Of a stretch of DNA of 64,000 nt, positions 52,203 to 60,118 are shown piece after piece. The first letter of the stretch is position 1. Each line of letters opens with the position of its first letter. Both the position numbers and the translations under genes were made by a program. The DNA lies in assembly GCF_030814655.1 (NCBI RefSeq), contig NZ_JAUSVK010000001.1:5649001-5713000 (forward strand), in the 5' to 3' direction. Below the pieces are notes generated by a model. It worked only from the letters and a program-made list of their open reading frames with translations, was not told where the DNA came from and searched no databases. The DNA comes from Labrys monachus. GTDB taxonomy: Bacteria > Pseudomonadota > Alphaproteobacteria > Rhizobiales > Labraceae.

Positions 52203-55105
52203 AGCGCACCGCCCGCCTCGCCGGCCCCGATTGGGGCCTGCTGATCGACCCGTCCCGCCCGGTCGGCTTCACCTTCGACGGCCAGCGCCAGACGGGCTTT
52301 GCCGGCGACGTCATCGCCAGCGCGCTGATGGCCGGGGGTCGCTCCCTGCTGTCGCGCTCGTTCAAATACCACCGCCCGCGCGGTGCCCTCACCATGGCCG
52401 GACACGACGTCAACGCCATGGTGCAGGTCGGCCCGGAGCCCAATGTGCGCGGCGACCGCCATCCGATCGAAGAGGGCATGGCGGTCACCTCGATCAACCG
52501 CCTGGGATCGCTCGACGCCGACCGCTACGCGGTGCTGGAGAATTTCTCGCGCTTCCTGCCGGTCGGCTTCTACTACAAGACCTTCTTCCGCCCGAACGGC
52601 TCGTGGAAGCTGTTCGAAAAGCCGATCCGGGAACTGGCCGGCCTCGGCCGGCTCGATCCGAAGGCCCATCACGGCTATTACGACAAGGCCTATCTGTTCT
52701 GCGACGTGCTGGTGGTCGGCGCCGGCCCGGCCGGGCTCGAGGCGGCGATCGCCGCCGCCGAATCGGGCGCCGACACGCTCCTGCTCGACGAATGGCCGGA
52801 GCCCGGGGGCTCCCTCCTCTATGGCCGCCTCGACGGCACCCGCGCCGCCGCCAACGAGCGCCGCCGCGCGCTGGTCGCCAAGGCGCAGAGCCTGCCGACC
52901 CTGCGCCTGATGGCGGACACCACCGCGACCGGGCTGTTCGCCGACAACTGGACCTCGGCCATCGCCGGCAACCGCTTCTACAAGATCCGCTCCCGGCAGA
53001 CCGTGCTCGCGACCGGCGCCTTCGACCAGCCGCTGGTGTTCGGCAACAACGACCGGCCGGGCATCATGTTCGCCGACGCGGCGCAGCGGCTGATCCGCCT
53101 CTACGGCATCCGGCCCGGCCAGCGCGCCGTGATCGTCACCGCCAACCGCTTCGGCTACGACGCCGCGCTCGACCTCGCCGATGCCGGCGTGGAAATCGCC
53201 GCGGTCGTCGACCTCGGCCCGGCACGCCAAGGCCCCGCCGCCGATGCGGTGCGGGCGCGCGCCATTCCCGTGCGCACCGGCTCGACCCTGGTCGAGGCGC
53301 GCGGCAAGGCCCATGTCGAGGCGGTGGCGGTCGCCGCCGTCACCGGGCGGGGCGAGACGGCGCCGAACCCGGAATGGATCGCCTGCGACCTCGTCGCCAT
53401 GAGCGTCGGCTATACGCCCGCCCTCAACCTCGCCAGCCATGCCGGCGCCAGGGCCGTCTACGACGAGACCATCGCCATGCATCGCGCCCGGGACCTGCCG
53501 CCGGGGGTGGCGATCGCCGGCGCCGCGGCCGGCCTGTGGACGGACGCCCTCGCCGCCGAAGACGCCGCCCGCCAGGGCGCGGGCGCCGCGGCGCGGGCGC
53601 TCGGCAGGCCCGATACGGCCGCCGTGGCGCCCGCCGATCCCGGCGCGGCCGACATCACCCATCCCTGGCCGATCTTCACCGGCGGCAAGGCCAAGGATTT
53701 CGTCGATTTCGACGAGGACCTGCAGGCCAAGGACATCGTCAACACCGTCAAGGACGGCTATGACGACATCCAGCTCGTCAAGCGCTATTCCACCGCCGGG
53801 CTGGGGCCGAGCCAGGGCCGCCACGCCAATCTCAACACCATCCGGCTGGTCGCCGAAGCGACGGGCAAGACGCCGGCGGCGGTCGGCACCACGACCTTCC
53901 GCCCGCCTCTGGTGCCGGAGAAGTTCGCCCATCTCGCCGGCCGCTCCTTCGAGCCGGTGCGCCACACCGCGATGCATCAGCGCCACCTGGAACTGGGGGC
54001 GCGCATGATGGCGGCGGGGCTGTGGATGCGCCCCGCTTATTACGGCGCCAAGGCGGAGGCCGCCGCCGCCATCACGGCCGAGGTCAAGGCCGTGCGCGAA
54101 AATGTCGGCATGATCGACGTGTCGACCCTCGGCGGCATCGAGATCCGCGGCCCCGACGCCGCCGAGTTCGTCGACAGGATCTATACCTGGGCCTATGCCA
54201 AGCAGCCGGTCGGCCGGGCACGCTATGCGCTCGCCACCGACCAGAGCGGCGTCGTCTTCGACGACGGCGTCGCCTGCCGGTTCCACGAGCGCCATTTCTA
54301 CGTGACGGCCACCACCGGCGCGGTCGACCAGATGTATCGCCAGATGGGCTGGTGGAACACGCAATGGCGGCTCGACGTCGACGTCGCCAACGTCACCGCC
54401 GCCTATGCCGGCGTCAACATCGCCGGTCCCAAGGCCCGCGCCGTGCTGGCGACGCTGCCGACCGACATCGACCTGTCGGCGGAAGCCTTCCCCTATATGG
54501 CGGTGCGCGCGGGCCTGCTCGGCGGCATCCCTGTGCGCATCCTGCGCGTCGGCTTCGTCGGCGAGCTCGGCTACGAGATCCATTGCCCGTCCGGCCAGGG
54601 CGAGGCGCTGTGGGACATGCTGCACGAAGCCGGCAAGCCCTTCGGCATGAAGCCCTTCGGCGTCGAGGCCCAGCGCGTGCTGCGGCTCGAAAAGGGCCAC
54701 ATCATCGTCGGGCAGGACACCGACGGGCTGACCAATCCGGCCGAGGCGGGGATGGAATGGGCGCTCGCCCGCAAGAAGCCGTTCTATGTCGGCAAGCGGG
54801 CCGTCGACATGCAGATCGCCAAGGGCGTGACGCGGCGGCTGGTCGGCTTCGCCCTGGCCGACCCGGCGGCGCCCGCGCCCAAGGAATGCCATCTCGTCAT
54901 CCGCGACGGGCAGATCGCCGGGCGGGTGACGTCGGCCGTGCTCTCGCCCTCGCTCGGCAAGGTCGTCGGCCTCGCTTACCTGCCGCCCGACCTCGCGGAG
55001 GCCGGATCCGGCTTCTCGATCCGCATCGAAGGCGGGCGCATGATCGAGGCGACGGTGGTGCCGACGCCCTTCTACGATCCCGAGAACAAGCGGCAGGACC
55101 TGTGA
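52199..55105 (+). CDS. mgdC: N-methylglutamate dehydrogenase subunit C (SoxA-like)
   Basis: Large protein of 968 residues homologous to the alpha subunit of sarcosine oxidase. N-terminal ferredoxin-like domain (RPVGFTFDGQRQTGFAGDVI), NAD-binding flavoprotein domain with VLVVGAGPAGLEAAIAAAES near residue 175, a middle region ending in QLVKRYSTAGLGPSQGR, then a C-terminal folate-binding aminomethyltransferase-like domain (GMIDVSTLGGIEIRGPDAAEF, GYEIHCPSGQGEALWDML). The C-terminal domain accepts the one-carbon unit as formaldehyde or methylene-tetrahydrofolate. ATG 52199 overlaps the mgdB stop; the stop overlaps mgdD by one base. Confidence 0.88.
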   Translation: MKRTARLAGPDWGLLIDPSRPVGFTFDGQRQTGFAGDVIASALMAGGRSLLSRSFKYHRPRGALTMAGHDVNAMVQVGPEPNVRGDRHPIEEGMAVTSINRLGSLDADRYAVLENFSRFLPVGFYYKTFFRPNGSWKLFEKPIRELAGLGRLDPKAHHGYYDKAYLFCDVLVVGAGPAGLEAAIAAAESGADTLLLDEWPEPGGSLLYGRLDGTRAAANERRRALVAKAQSLPTLRLMADTTATGLFADNWTSAIAGNRFYKIRSRQTVLATGAFDQPLVFGNNDRPGIMFADAAQRLIRLYGIRPGQRAVIVTANRFGYDAALDLADAGVEIAAVVDLGPARQGPAADAVRARAIPVRTGSTLVEARGKAHVEAVAVAAVTGRGETAPNPEWIACDLVAMSVGYTPALNLASHAGARAVYDETIAMHRARDLPPGVAIAGAAAGLWTDALAAEDAARQGAGAAARALGRPDTAAVAPADPGAADITHPWPIFTGGKAKDFVDFDEDLQAKDIVNTVKDGYDDIQLVKRYSTAGLGPSQGRHANLNTIRLVAEATGKTPAAVGTTTFRPPLVPEKFAHLAGRSFEPVRHTAMHQRHLELGARMMAAGLWMRPAYYGAKAEAAAAITAEVKAVRENVGMIDVSTLGGIEIRGPDAAEFVDRIYTWAYAKQPVGRARYALATDQSGVVFDDGVACRFHERHFYVTATTGAVDQMYRQMGWWNTQWRLDVDVANVTAAYAGVNIAGPKARAVLATLPTDIDLSAEAFPYMAVRAGLLGGIPVRILRVGFVGELGYEIHCPSGQGEALWDMLHEAGKPFGMKPFGVEAQRVLRLEKGHIIVGQDTDGLTNPAEAGMEWALARKKPFYVGKRAVDMQIAKGVTRRLVGFALADPAAPAPKECHLVIRDGQIAGRVTSAVLSPSLGKVVGLAYLPPDLAEAGSGFSIRIEGGRMIEATVVPTPFYDPENKRQDL

Positions 55106-55800
55106 TGACCGCTCCCTATGTCTTCCTCCGCCGTTCCCCGCTCCAGCACGCGCTGGCCGGGCAGGCCACCGGCTGGCGGCCTCTCGCCGACGCGGCGATC
55201 GCCGAGTTCGACGGGCCGCTGCCGGCGCTCGGCATCGCCGATCTGTCGCCGCTGCCGCGCCTCGGCTTCAAGGGGCGCGGCACCATCCCCGCCATGCGCA
55301 AGCGCGGCGTCGAGGTCGAGGCGGAGCCCAACCGGGTGTTCCGCCAGCCGGATGGCGGCCTCTGCCTGGTGCTGGCGCCGGGCGAGGTCGTGCTCCTGAG
55401 CCCGCTCGGCGGCGGCGACGGCCGCTTCGGCCGGATGGAAGCCGAATGGCGGATCGAGGACGAGGAGCGGACCTATCCGCTGCCGCGCCGCGACAGCCAT
55501 GCCTGGTTCGTGGTCTCCGGCGAAGCGGCGCCGGCGATGTTCGCCAAGATCTGCGGTGTCGACCTCCGCAGGGACAAGTTCCCCGACCTTTCCATCGCGC
55601 AGACATCGGTCGCCCGGCTCACCGCCATCGTCGCCCGCGCCGACATCGGGGATGCGCTGGCCTTCCACCTGCTTGCCGACAGCGCGGCCGCCGGATATTT
55701 CTTGATGTGCCTGCGCGATGCGGCCGAAGAGTTCGGCGGGCGGATGACGGGGCTTTCCACATTGGAGGAGCTTCTCGCCGGTCCTGCTTCACCGCCGTGA
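55105..55800 (+). CDS. mgdD: N-methylglutamate dehydrogenase subunit D (SoxG-like)
   Basis: Protein of 231 residues homologous to the gamma subunit of sarcosine oxidase. It starts FLRRSPLQHALAGQ, with RLGFKGRGTI and VLLSPLGGG in the first half and HAWFVVSGEAAPAMFAKICG near residue 135, and ends in the tetrahydrofolate-domain-like LRDAAEEFGG. It starts one base inside the mgdC stop, so all four subunits are coupled except for the repeat after mgdA. Completes the dehydrogenase that splits N-methylglutamate into glutamate and a one-carbon unit. Confidence 0.83.
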   Translation: MTAPYVFLRRSPLQHALAGQATGWRPLADAAIAEFDGPLPALGIADLSPLPRLGFKGRGTIPAMRKRGVEVEAEPNRVFRQPDGGLCLVLAPGEVVLLSPLGGGDGRFGRMEAEWRIEDEERTYPLPRRDSHAWFVVSGEAAPAMFAKICGVDLRRDKFPDLSIAQTSVARLTAIVARADIGDALAFHLLADSAAAGYFLMCLRDAAEEFGGRMTGLSTLEELLAGPASPP

Positions 55801-55847
55801 GGCCGTTCCTCCGCTTCCTGCGGGGACGTTGAAAAGGGGTATGGGCA

Positions 55848-56684
55848 ATGACGAAACGGGTGGTCGTGCCAGGCCCCAGGGTTGAACGCGCCGCAACCGA
55901 ACGCGGCGGAGCCGAGCGCAGCCCGCCATCGCCCTATCGCGGAGACCAGGCGGCGATCGCCCATACGACCGGCATCCCCTATGCCGACCCGGTGGATCCG
56001 GAAGACGGCGAAGGCCCCTTCTCGGATGCCTTTCCCACCCGCAACTTCCCCTCGGGTGCCGCCCTGGCCGGACAGGACCCGCATGCCCTCGGCGGCGCCC
56101 GCGACAACACGCTCGAAGTGGCGATCGGCCGCGAGGTTCGCGCCTTCCGCAACAAGCTCGGCATCACGGTCTCCGATCTCGCCGCCGCCACCGGCCTGTC
56201 CCTCGGCATGCTCTCGAAGATCGAGAACGGCGTCACCTCGCCCTCGCTCACCACGCTCCAGACGCTGTCGCGCGCGCTCGGCGTGCCGGTCACGGCCTTT
56301 TTCCGCCGCTTCGAGGAGCGGCGCGACGCGGTGTTCGTGAGGGCCGGCGAAGGGCTTCTGATCGAACGGCGCGGCACGCGCGCCGGGCACCAGTACCGCC
56401 TGCTCGGCCATACCAGCGGCCATACCGGGCGCGTGGTGGTCGAGCCCTATGTCATCACGCTGACGGAGGGGTCGGACGTCTTCCCGCTGTTCCAGCATTC
56501 GGGCCTGGAGTTCATCTACATGCTCGAAGGCGAGGTGGTCTACCGGCACGCCGACAAGCTCTACACCCTGCAGCCCGGCGACAGCCTGTTCTTCGACGCC
56601 GACGCACCACACGGCCCGGACGAGATGCGCAAGCTCCCCATCCGCTTCCTCTCCATCATCTCCTATGCGCGGGACGACGAATAG
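55848..56684 (+). CDS. XRE family transcriptional regulator with cupin domain
   Basis: Protein of 278 residues. Residues 1-90 are a variable, Pro- and Gly-rich extension; about 95-150 is the helix-turn-helix (VRAFRNKLGITVSDLAAATG, LSLGMLSKIENGVTSPSLTT); about 200-270 is a small cupin barrel (SGLEFIYMLEGEVVYRH, LQPGDSLFFDADAPHGP). XRE-cupin proteins usually sense a small metabolite and regulate neighbouring catabolic genes. It follows mgdD by 48 bases on the same strand and is the likely regulator of the mgd, mgs and transport genes. The long N-terminal part is unusual and could mean a later start. Confidence 0.88.
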   Translation: MTKRVVVPGPRVERAATERGGAERSPPSPYRGDQAAIAHTTGIPYADPVDPEDGEGPFSDAFPTRNFPSGAALAGQDPHALGGARDNTLEVAIGREVRAFRNKLGITVSDLAAATGLSLGMLSKIENGVTSPSLTTLQTLSRALGVPVTAFFRRFEERRDAVFVRAGEGLLIERRGTRAGHQYRLLGHTSGHTGRVVVEPYVITLTEGSDVFPLFQHSGLEFIYMLEGEVVYRHADKLYTLQPGDSLFFDADAPHGPDEMRKLPIRFLSIISYARDDE

Positions 56685-56824
56685 GCGTCTTGCGATCCGA
56701 TCCCCCCAAGGGGTACAGGCGCGCCTAGGATCGAGGGGGGACGTTCAACCGGCATTCCCGCGGGAACGCATTCTGCTCCGGCGTTCCCCCGGCCTCGCCG
56801 CGTCCGGGCAAAGGCCTCCTGCGC

Positions 56825-56849
56825 AGAAGGGCGGCAACGCCGCCCTTCT
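56825..56849. terminator. Bidirectional hairpin between converging genes
   Basis: AGAAGGGCGGC-AAC-GCCGCCCTTCT, a perfect 11-pair stem between the cupin regulator (plus) and the lipoprotein gene (minus). There is no T tail, so termination is only inferred. Confidence 0.6.
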
Positions 56850-56888
56850 CCATCCCGTCCATATCGCCGGCTCGCGGATGCAGGCAGC

Positions 56889-57275
56889 CTATTGCTGCCG
56901 ACCGGGAAGCAGCTTGGCTTCCGTCTTCTCGCCATCCTGATCCAGCCAGAACACCCGATCGCCGACGACCGAGACGCCGGAACAGGTCCAGTCGAGATCG
57001 GTCTTCGTCGGATCCTCCGATTCATAGCCCGTGCACAGCTTGTTGCCGTCGATCCGCCAGGAACCGGTATAGGGCTCGGTGTCCTTGCCGGCGATGGAGC
57101 CGCTCGGATCGTAATATTCCATATAGGGTTTGCCGTCGTCGACGCCGGTCACGGTATTGCCGACGATGCGGGCCTTGATCTCGTCCCCGCCCATGCCGGC
57201 CTTGGAAGCCGTCGCGCATCCGGCGACGCCCAGCAACATCAGCGCAAGCGGAACAATATGCTTCATCATCCTCAT
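56889..57275 (-). CDS. Small lipoprotein of the duplicated module (B2)
   Basis: Protein of about 128 residues with a lipoprotein signal peptide (hydrophobic core IVPLALMLLGVAGC; lipid-modified Cys in the lipobox GVAGC). The mature part has EIKARIVGNTVTGVDDGKPYM, TGSWRIDGNKLCTGYES and DRVFWLDQDGE, closely matched by the protein at 58753-59133. It looks like a small beta-rich protein of the periplasm or outer membrane. The start among several Met codons is uncertain; 57275 is chosen. Last gene of the duplicated cluster. Confidence 0.75.
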   Translation of the reverse strand: MRMMKHIVPLALMLLGVAGCATASKAGMGGDEIKARIVGNTVTGVDDGKPYMEYYDPSGSIAGKDTEPYTGSWRIDGNKLCTGYESEDPTKTDLDWTCSGVSVVGDRVFWLDQDGEKTEAKLLPGRQQ

Positions 57276-57294
57276 TTTAACTATCCCCATTCTC

Positions 57295-58200
57295 TCATTG
57301 TGACCATTTTGTAATGTATGGGTACGCGATCAACAGCAGATCGGCCACCAGAACCGCAAGTATTACAAGTTCGATGACAAGGCTAGCCGTTCCCTGCTTT
57401 TTTGCGATTTCAAATTGCTTTTTATCGGCTTCGAATTGCTGCTCGGAGACCATGAAATGCTTGGCTTCGATCATTCTTGTATTGATCAACTCGTAATGCT
57501 CGATAGCAAAATCGATCGGCTCGGCAAGCATTTCGAGGCGGTCCTCGAGCCCGGCCTGCAGCACAAGCTCAGCAAACAGCCGCTTGGACGAACTGTGCAG
57601 GCGAGCATCGAGCTGTTCCAGAGCGGCCTCGACACGCAGGGCGACGCCGGCCATCTTGGCGACGACCTCCGTCGTCTTGTTGACCTCCGCCTTGCGCTTG
57701 TCGTAATCGCCGGACGGCACGGTATGGGCGAGCGACGCATGGACGTCCATCGATGTCCAGACGGACGCCATCTTCGCTTCGAGCGCGGCCGTGTCCCGCT
57801 CGACGACGGTGAAGCGGATGAGCGCGTCGAGCGTATCCTCGAGCAGTTCCTCGGCGGTATGGACGATGGCGAGCCGGTCCGTCCACACCACGCGCGCCGT
57901 CCTCAGGCCGGCACGGACGATTCTCGCCCCGCTGTCGGCCGCCGGCATGGCGGCGAGCCAGGCTTCCTCGACCTGCGGTGCCGCTCCCGGCGGCATCCAC
58001 AGGATGGCGATCGAGCGGTCGATCTCTCCCGGAGCCCTGGAGAGGGCGGGCGGCGCCTCGGCGTCGATCGACGTCCATTGCGCAAAGAGGCGGCGAGGCG
58101 AGGAGATCTCCACGGCGCCGACGACGGCCGCCGGAGTGAAACCGACGTGCCAGGCCTTCACTTCGACCGCCGGCGCCTCGACCAGATGAATTCTCTGCAT
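57295..58200 (-). CDS. Coiled-coil protein with C-terminal membrane anchor, duplicated module (A2)
   Basis: Protein of 301 residues. N-terminal soluble part (AVEVKAWHVGF, SIAILWMPPGAA, ARVVWTDRLAIVHTAEEL), helical middle (YDKRKAEVNKTTEVVAKMAG, LFAELVLQAGLEDRLEMLAE, IDFAIEHYELINTRMIEAK), charged coiled-coil stretch (EADKKQFEIAKKQ), and one membrane span at the extreme C-terminus (ELVILAVLVADLLLIAYPY). The C-terminal arrangement recalls RMD1/DUF155-type proteins, but this is a resemblance only. GGGAGGA precedes ATG 58200. Paralogue of the gene at 59168-60061; the lipoprotein gene follows 19 bases later. Confidence 0.75.
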   Translation of the reverse strand: MQRIHLVEAPAVEVKAWHVGFTPAAVVGAVEISSPRRLFAQWTSIDAEAPPALSRAPGEIDRSIAILWMPPGAAPQVEEAWLAAMPAADSGARIVRAGLRTARVVWTDRLAIVHTAEELLEDTLDALIRFTVVERDTAALEAKMASVWTSMDVHASLAHTVPSGDYDKRKAEVNKTTEVVAKMAGVALRVEAALEQLDARLHSSSKRLFAELVLQAGLEDRLEMLAEPIDFAIEHYELINTRMIEAKHFMVSEQQFEADKKQFEIAKKQGTASLVIELVILAVLVADLLLIAYPYITKWSQ

Positions 58201-58752
58201 GTCGTGTCCTCCCTGTTGCTGGATGCACGGGTCGCCCTCGCGCGGAAGCGGGCGCAACGATTCCGACGGCGCCCTCTCGTCCGCGTGGGCGTTGTTCCGC
58301 GATGTGATCGGTTTCCGCCCCGCGCAAGGCTTTCCGCCCAAGCGCCGGCACGAAAGAAGGGCGATGCAGCCGGAGCGGGGACGCGCGCCGCGTCTCTGCC
58401 CGCCGAGGCCCTGCCTGCCATCTCCGGGACCGCGAGCCCGCCAGGGGCGAGACCCGCGGGAAGGCGGCCGGCCCCTTGCCGAGCAATTGCGATTCATCGA
58501 ACCGCAATGTCCCCTTCTCTATCCATTCAACGCATTTTCAGATCGGGAAGCCCGTCGGCTCGCCTGGAAAATGCCCTCGGGCAGGAAGCGTTCGGATATA
58601 AACGCCATTTGCCCCGTCTCTTTGCTTTGGCGCATCCTTGCGGTGCCTGCCGCTTTCGACAGGTCGCGGAGCGCTCCCCGTGGCCCGGATGCGGGAGGGC
58701 GGCATGGCTGCCCTCCCGGTGTTTGCCAAGCATAGCGGCGTGACCGCCGCTG
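58201..58752. other. Gap between the two duplicated modules
   Basis: About 550 bases without a supported gene. It contains a GGGAGGG/CCCTCCC hairpin near 58688-58715 that may end the first module, and presumably a promoter for the second module. Confidence 0.4.
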
Positions 58753-59133
58753 CTATTTCCCGCCGGCGACGAGCTTGCCCTCGGACAGTTCCCCGTCGTC
58801 GTTCCAGATCACCCGATCGCCGATGACACCGACATCGGAGCAGTTCCAATCGTTGATCTGGCCGGACTCGTCGTCCGATTCATAGCCCATGCACAGCTTG
58901 TCGCCCTGGATACGCCAGGCGCCCGTATAGGTCTCCGTGCTGGATTTGCCCGATATCGAACCGTTGGGATTGAAATATTCCTGGTAGGGATTGCCGTCCT
59001 CGACGCCGAGGACGGTATTTCCGATGATACGCGCCTTGATCTCGGCTGCGGTCAGCTGCAGGTCGGAAGCCGATGCACAGTTCATCCCCGTCAGCAACAG
59101 CACTGACAACGGAAGAATATACTTCACCGTCAT
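58753..59133 (-). CDS. Small secreted protein of the duplicated module (B1)
   Basis: Protein of about 126 residues, paralogue of the lipoprotein at 56889-57275: IKARIIGNTVLGVEDGNPYQE, TGAWRIQGDKLCMGYES, DRVIWNDDGE. It has a signal peptide (VKYILPLSVLLLTGMNCASA), but the sequence before Cys (TGMNC) is a poor lipobox, so this copy may be cleaved after Ala-Ser-Ala and released. ATG 59133 is chosen; upstream in-frame Met codons exist and no strong ribosome-binding site decides. It follows A1 by 34 bases. Confidence 0.72.
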   Translation of the reverse strand: MTVKYILPLSVLLLTGMNCASASDLQLTAAEIKARIIGNTVLGVEDGNPYQEYFNPNGSISGKSSTETYTGAWRIQGDKLCMGYESDDESGQINDWNCSDVGVIGDRVIWNDDGELSEGKLVAGGK

Positions 59134-59167
59134 CCTATTCACCATTCCGGCCATTTCAATCCACCAG

Positions 59168-60061
59168 TCACTTCGCGAGGTAGGGATAAGCGATAAACAG
59201 GAGATCGGCGACAAGCACCGCAAGGATGACGAGTTCGACGACGAGACTGGCGGTCGCCTGCTTCTTCTCGACTTCGAACTGCTTCTTTCCGACTTCGAAC
59301 TGCTGTTCCTCGATCATGAACTGCTTGGCTTCGATCATTCTCGAATTGATCAATTCATAATGCTCGATGGCAAAGTCGATCGGCTCGGCCAGCATTTCGA
59401 GGCGATCTTCGAGCCCGGCCTGCAGTGCCAGCTCGGCGAACAGACGCTTCGACGAGCTCTGGAGCGCAGGATCGAGCTGTTGGAGGGCGATCTCCAGCCG
59501 CAGCGCCGAACTCGCCATCTTGGTGACGGTTTCCGTCGTCCTGTTGACCTCCGCCTTGCGCCGGTCGTGATCGCTGGGCAGGACAGTGTGGGTCAGCGGC
59601 GTGTCGGCGTCGATCGACGCCCAGATCGCGGGCATCTTCGCTTCGAGCGCCGCCGTATCGCGCTCGACCACGGTGAAGCGGATGAGGGCGTCGAGCGCAT
59701 CCTCCAGCTGCTCCTGGGCGGTGTAGACGATGGCGAGGCGATCGGTCCACACGATACGGGCCGTGCGCAAGCCGGCGCGAACGACCCGCTCGGTGCTTTC
59801 GCCCGCCGGGATGGCGGCGACCCAGCCGGCTTCGACGTCGGCCGGTGCGCCCGTCGGCATCCACAGGACGGCGATCGGACGATCCGCCTCGCCGGCGGCG
59901 ACGGCGGCCGGCGGCGCGGCGGTGTCGACCGGGATCCACTGCGCGAAAAGCTCGCGAGGAGCGCCGATGCGCACCCCCTCGCCCCGCGCCGTCGTGCCGA
60001 AGCTGACCAGCCATGCCTTTGCCTCGACAGCCGGCGCCTCCATCAGATGGGCCTTCTGCAT
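59168..60061 (-). CDS. Coiled-coil protein with C-terminal membrane anchor, duplicated module (A1)
   Basis: Protein of 297 residues, paralogue of A2 along its whole length. The C-terminal 110 residues are most similar (SSSKRLFAELALQAGLEDRL, IEHYELINSRMIEAKQFM), ending in the same membrane span (VILAVLVADLLFIAYPY). The N-terminal third is more diverged but keeps AVLWMPTGAPADVEAGW and RTARIVWTDRLAIVYTA. Starts 58 bases after the FAD-methyltransferase gene on the same strand. I do not recognise the family with certainty. Confidence 0.75.
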   Translation of the reverse strand: MQKAHLMEAPAVEAKAWLVSFGTTARGEGVRIGAPRELFAQWIPVDTAAPPAAVAAGEADRPIAVLWMPTGAPADVEAGWVAAIPAGESTERVVRAGLRTARIVWTDRLAIVYTAQEQLEDALDALIRFTVVERDTAALEAKMPAIWASIDADTPLTHTVLPSDHDRRKAEVNRTTETVTKMASSALRLEIALQQLDPALQSSSKRLFAELALQAGLEDRLEMLAEPIDFAIEHYELINSRMIEAKQFMIEEQQFEVGKKQFEVEKKQATASLVVELVILAVLVADLLFIAYPYLAK

Positions 60062-60118
60062 GTCATTTTCCTTTTCATACCTGGATAGGAAGATCGATCG
60101 CTTCCGACGACGCAGCCT

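Noticed and set aside
50456-54892. 1478-residue frame opposite mgdA to mgdC
   Set aside because: Antisense shadow with His/Asp/Gly-rich composition typical of high-GC reverse frames.
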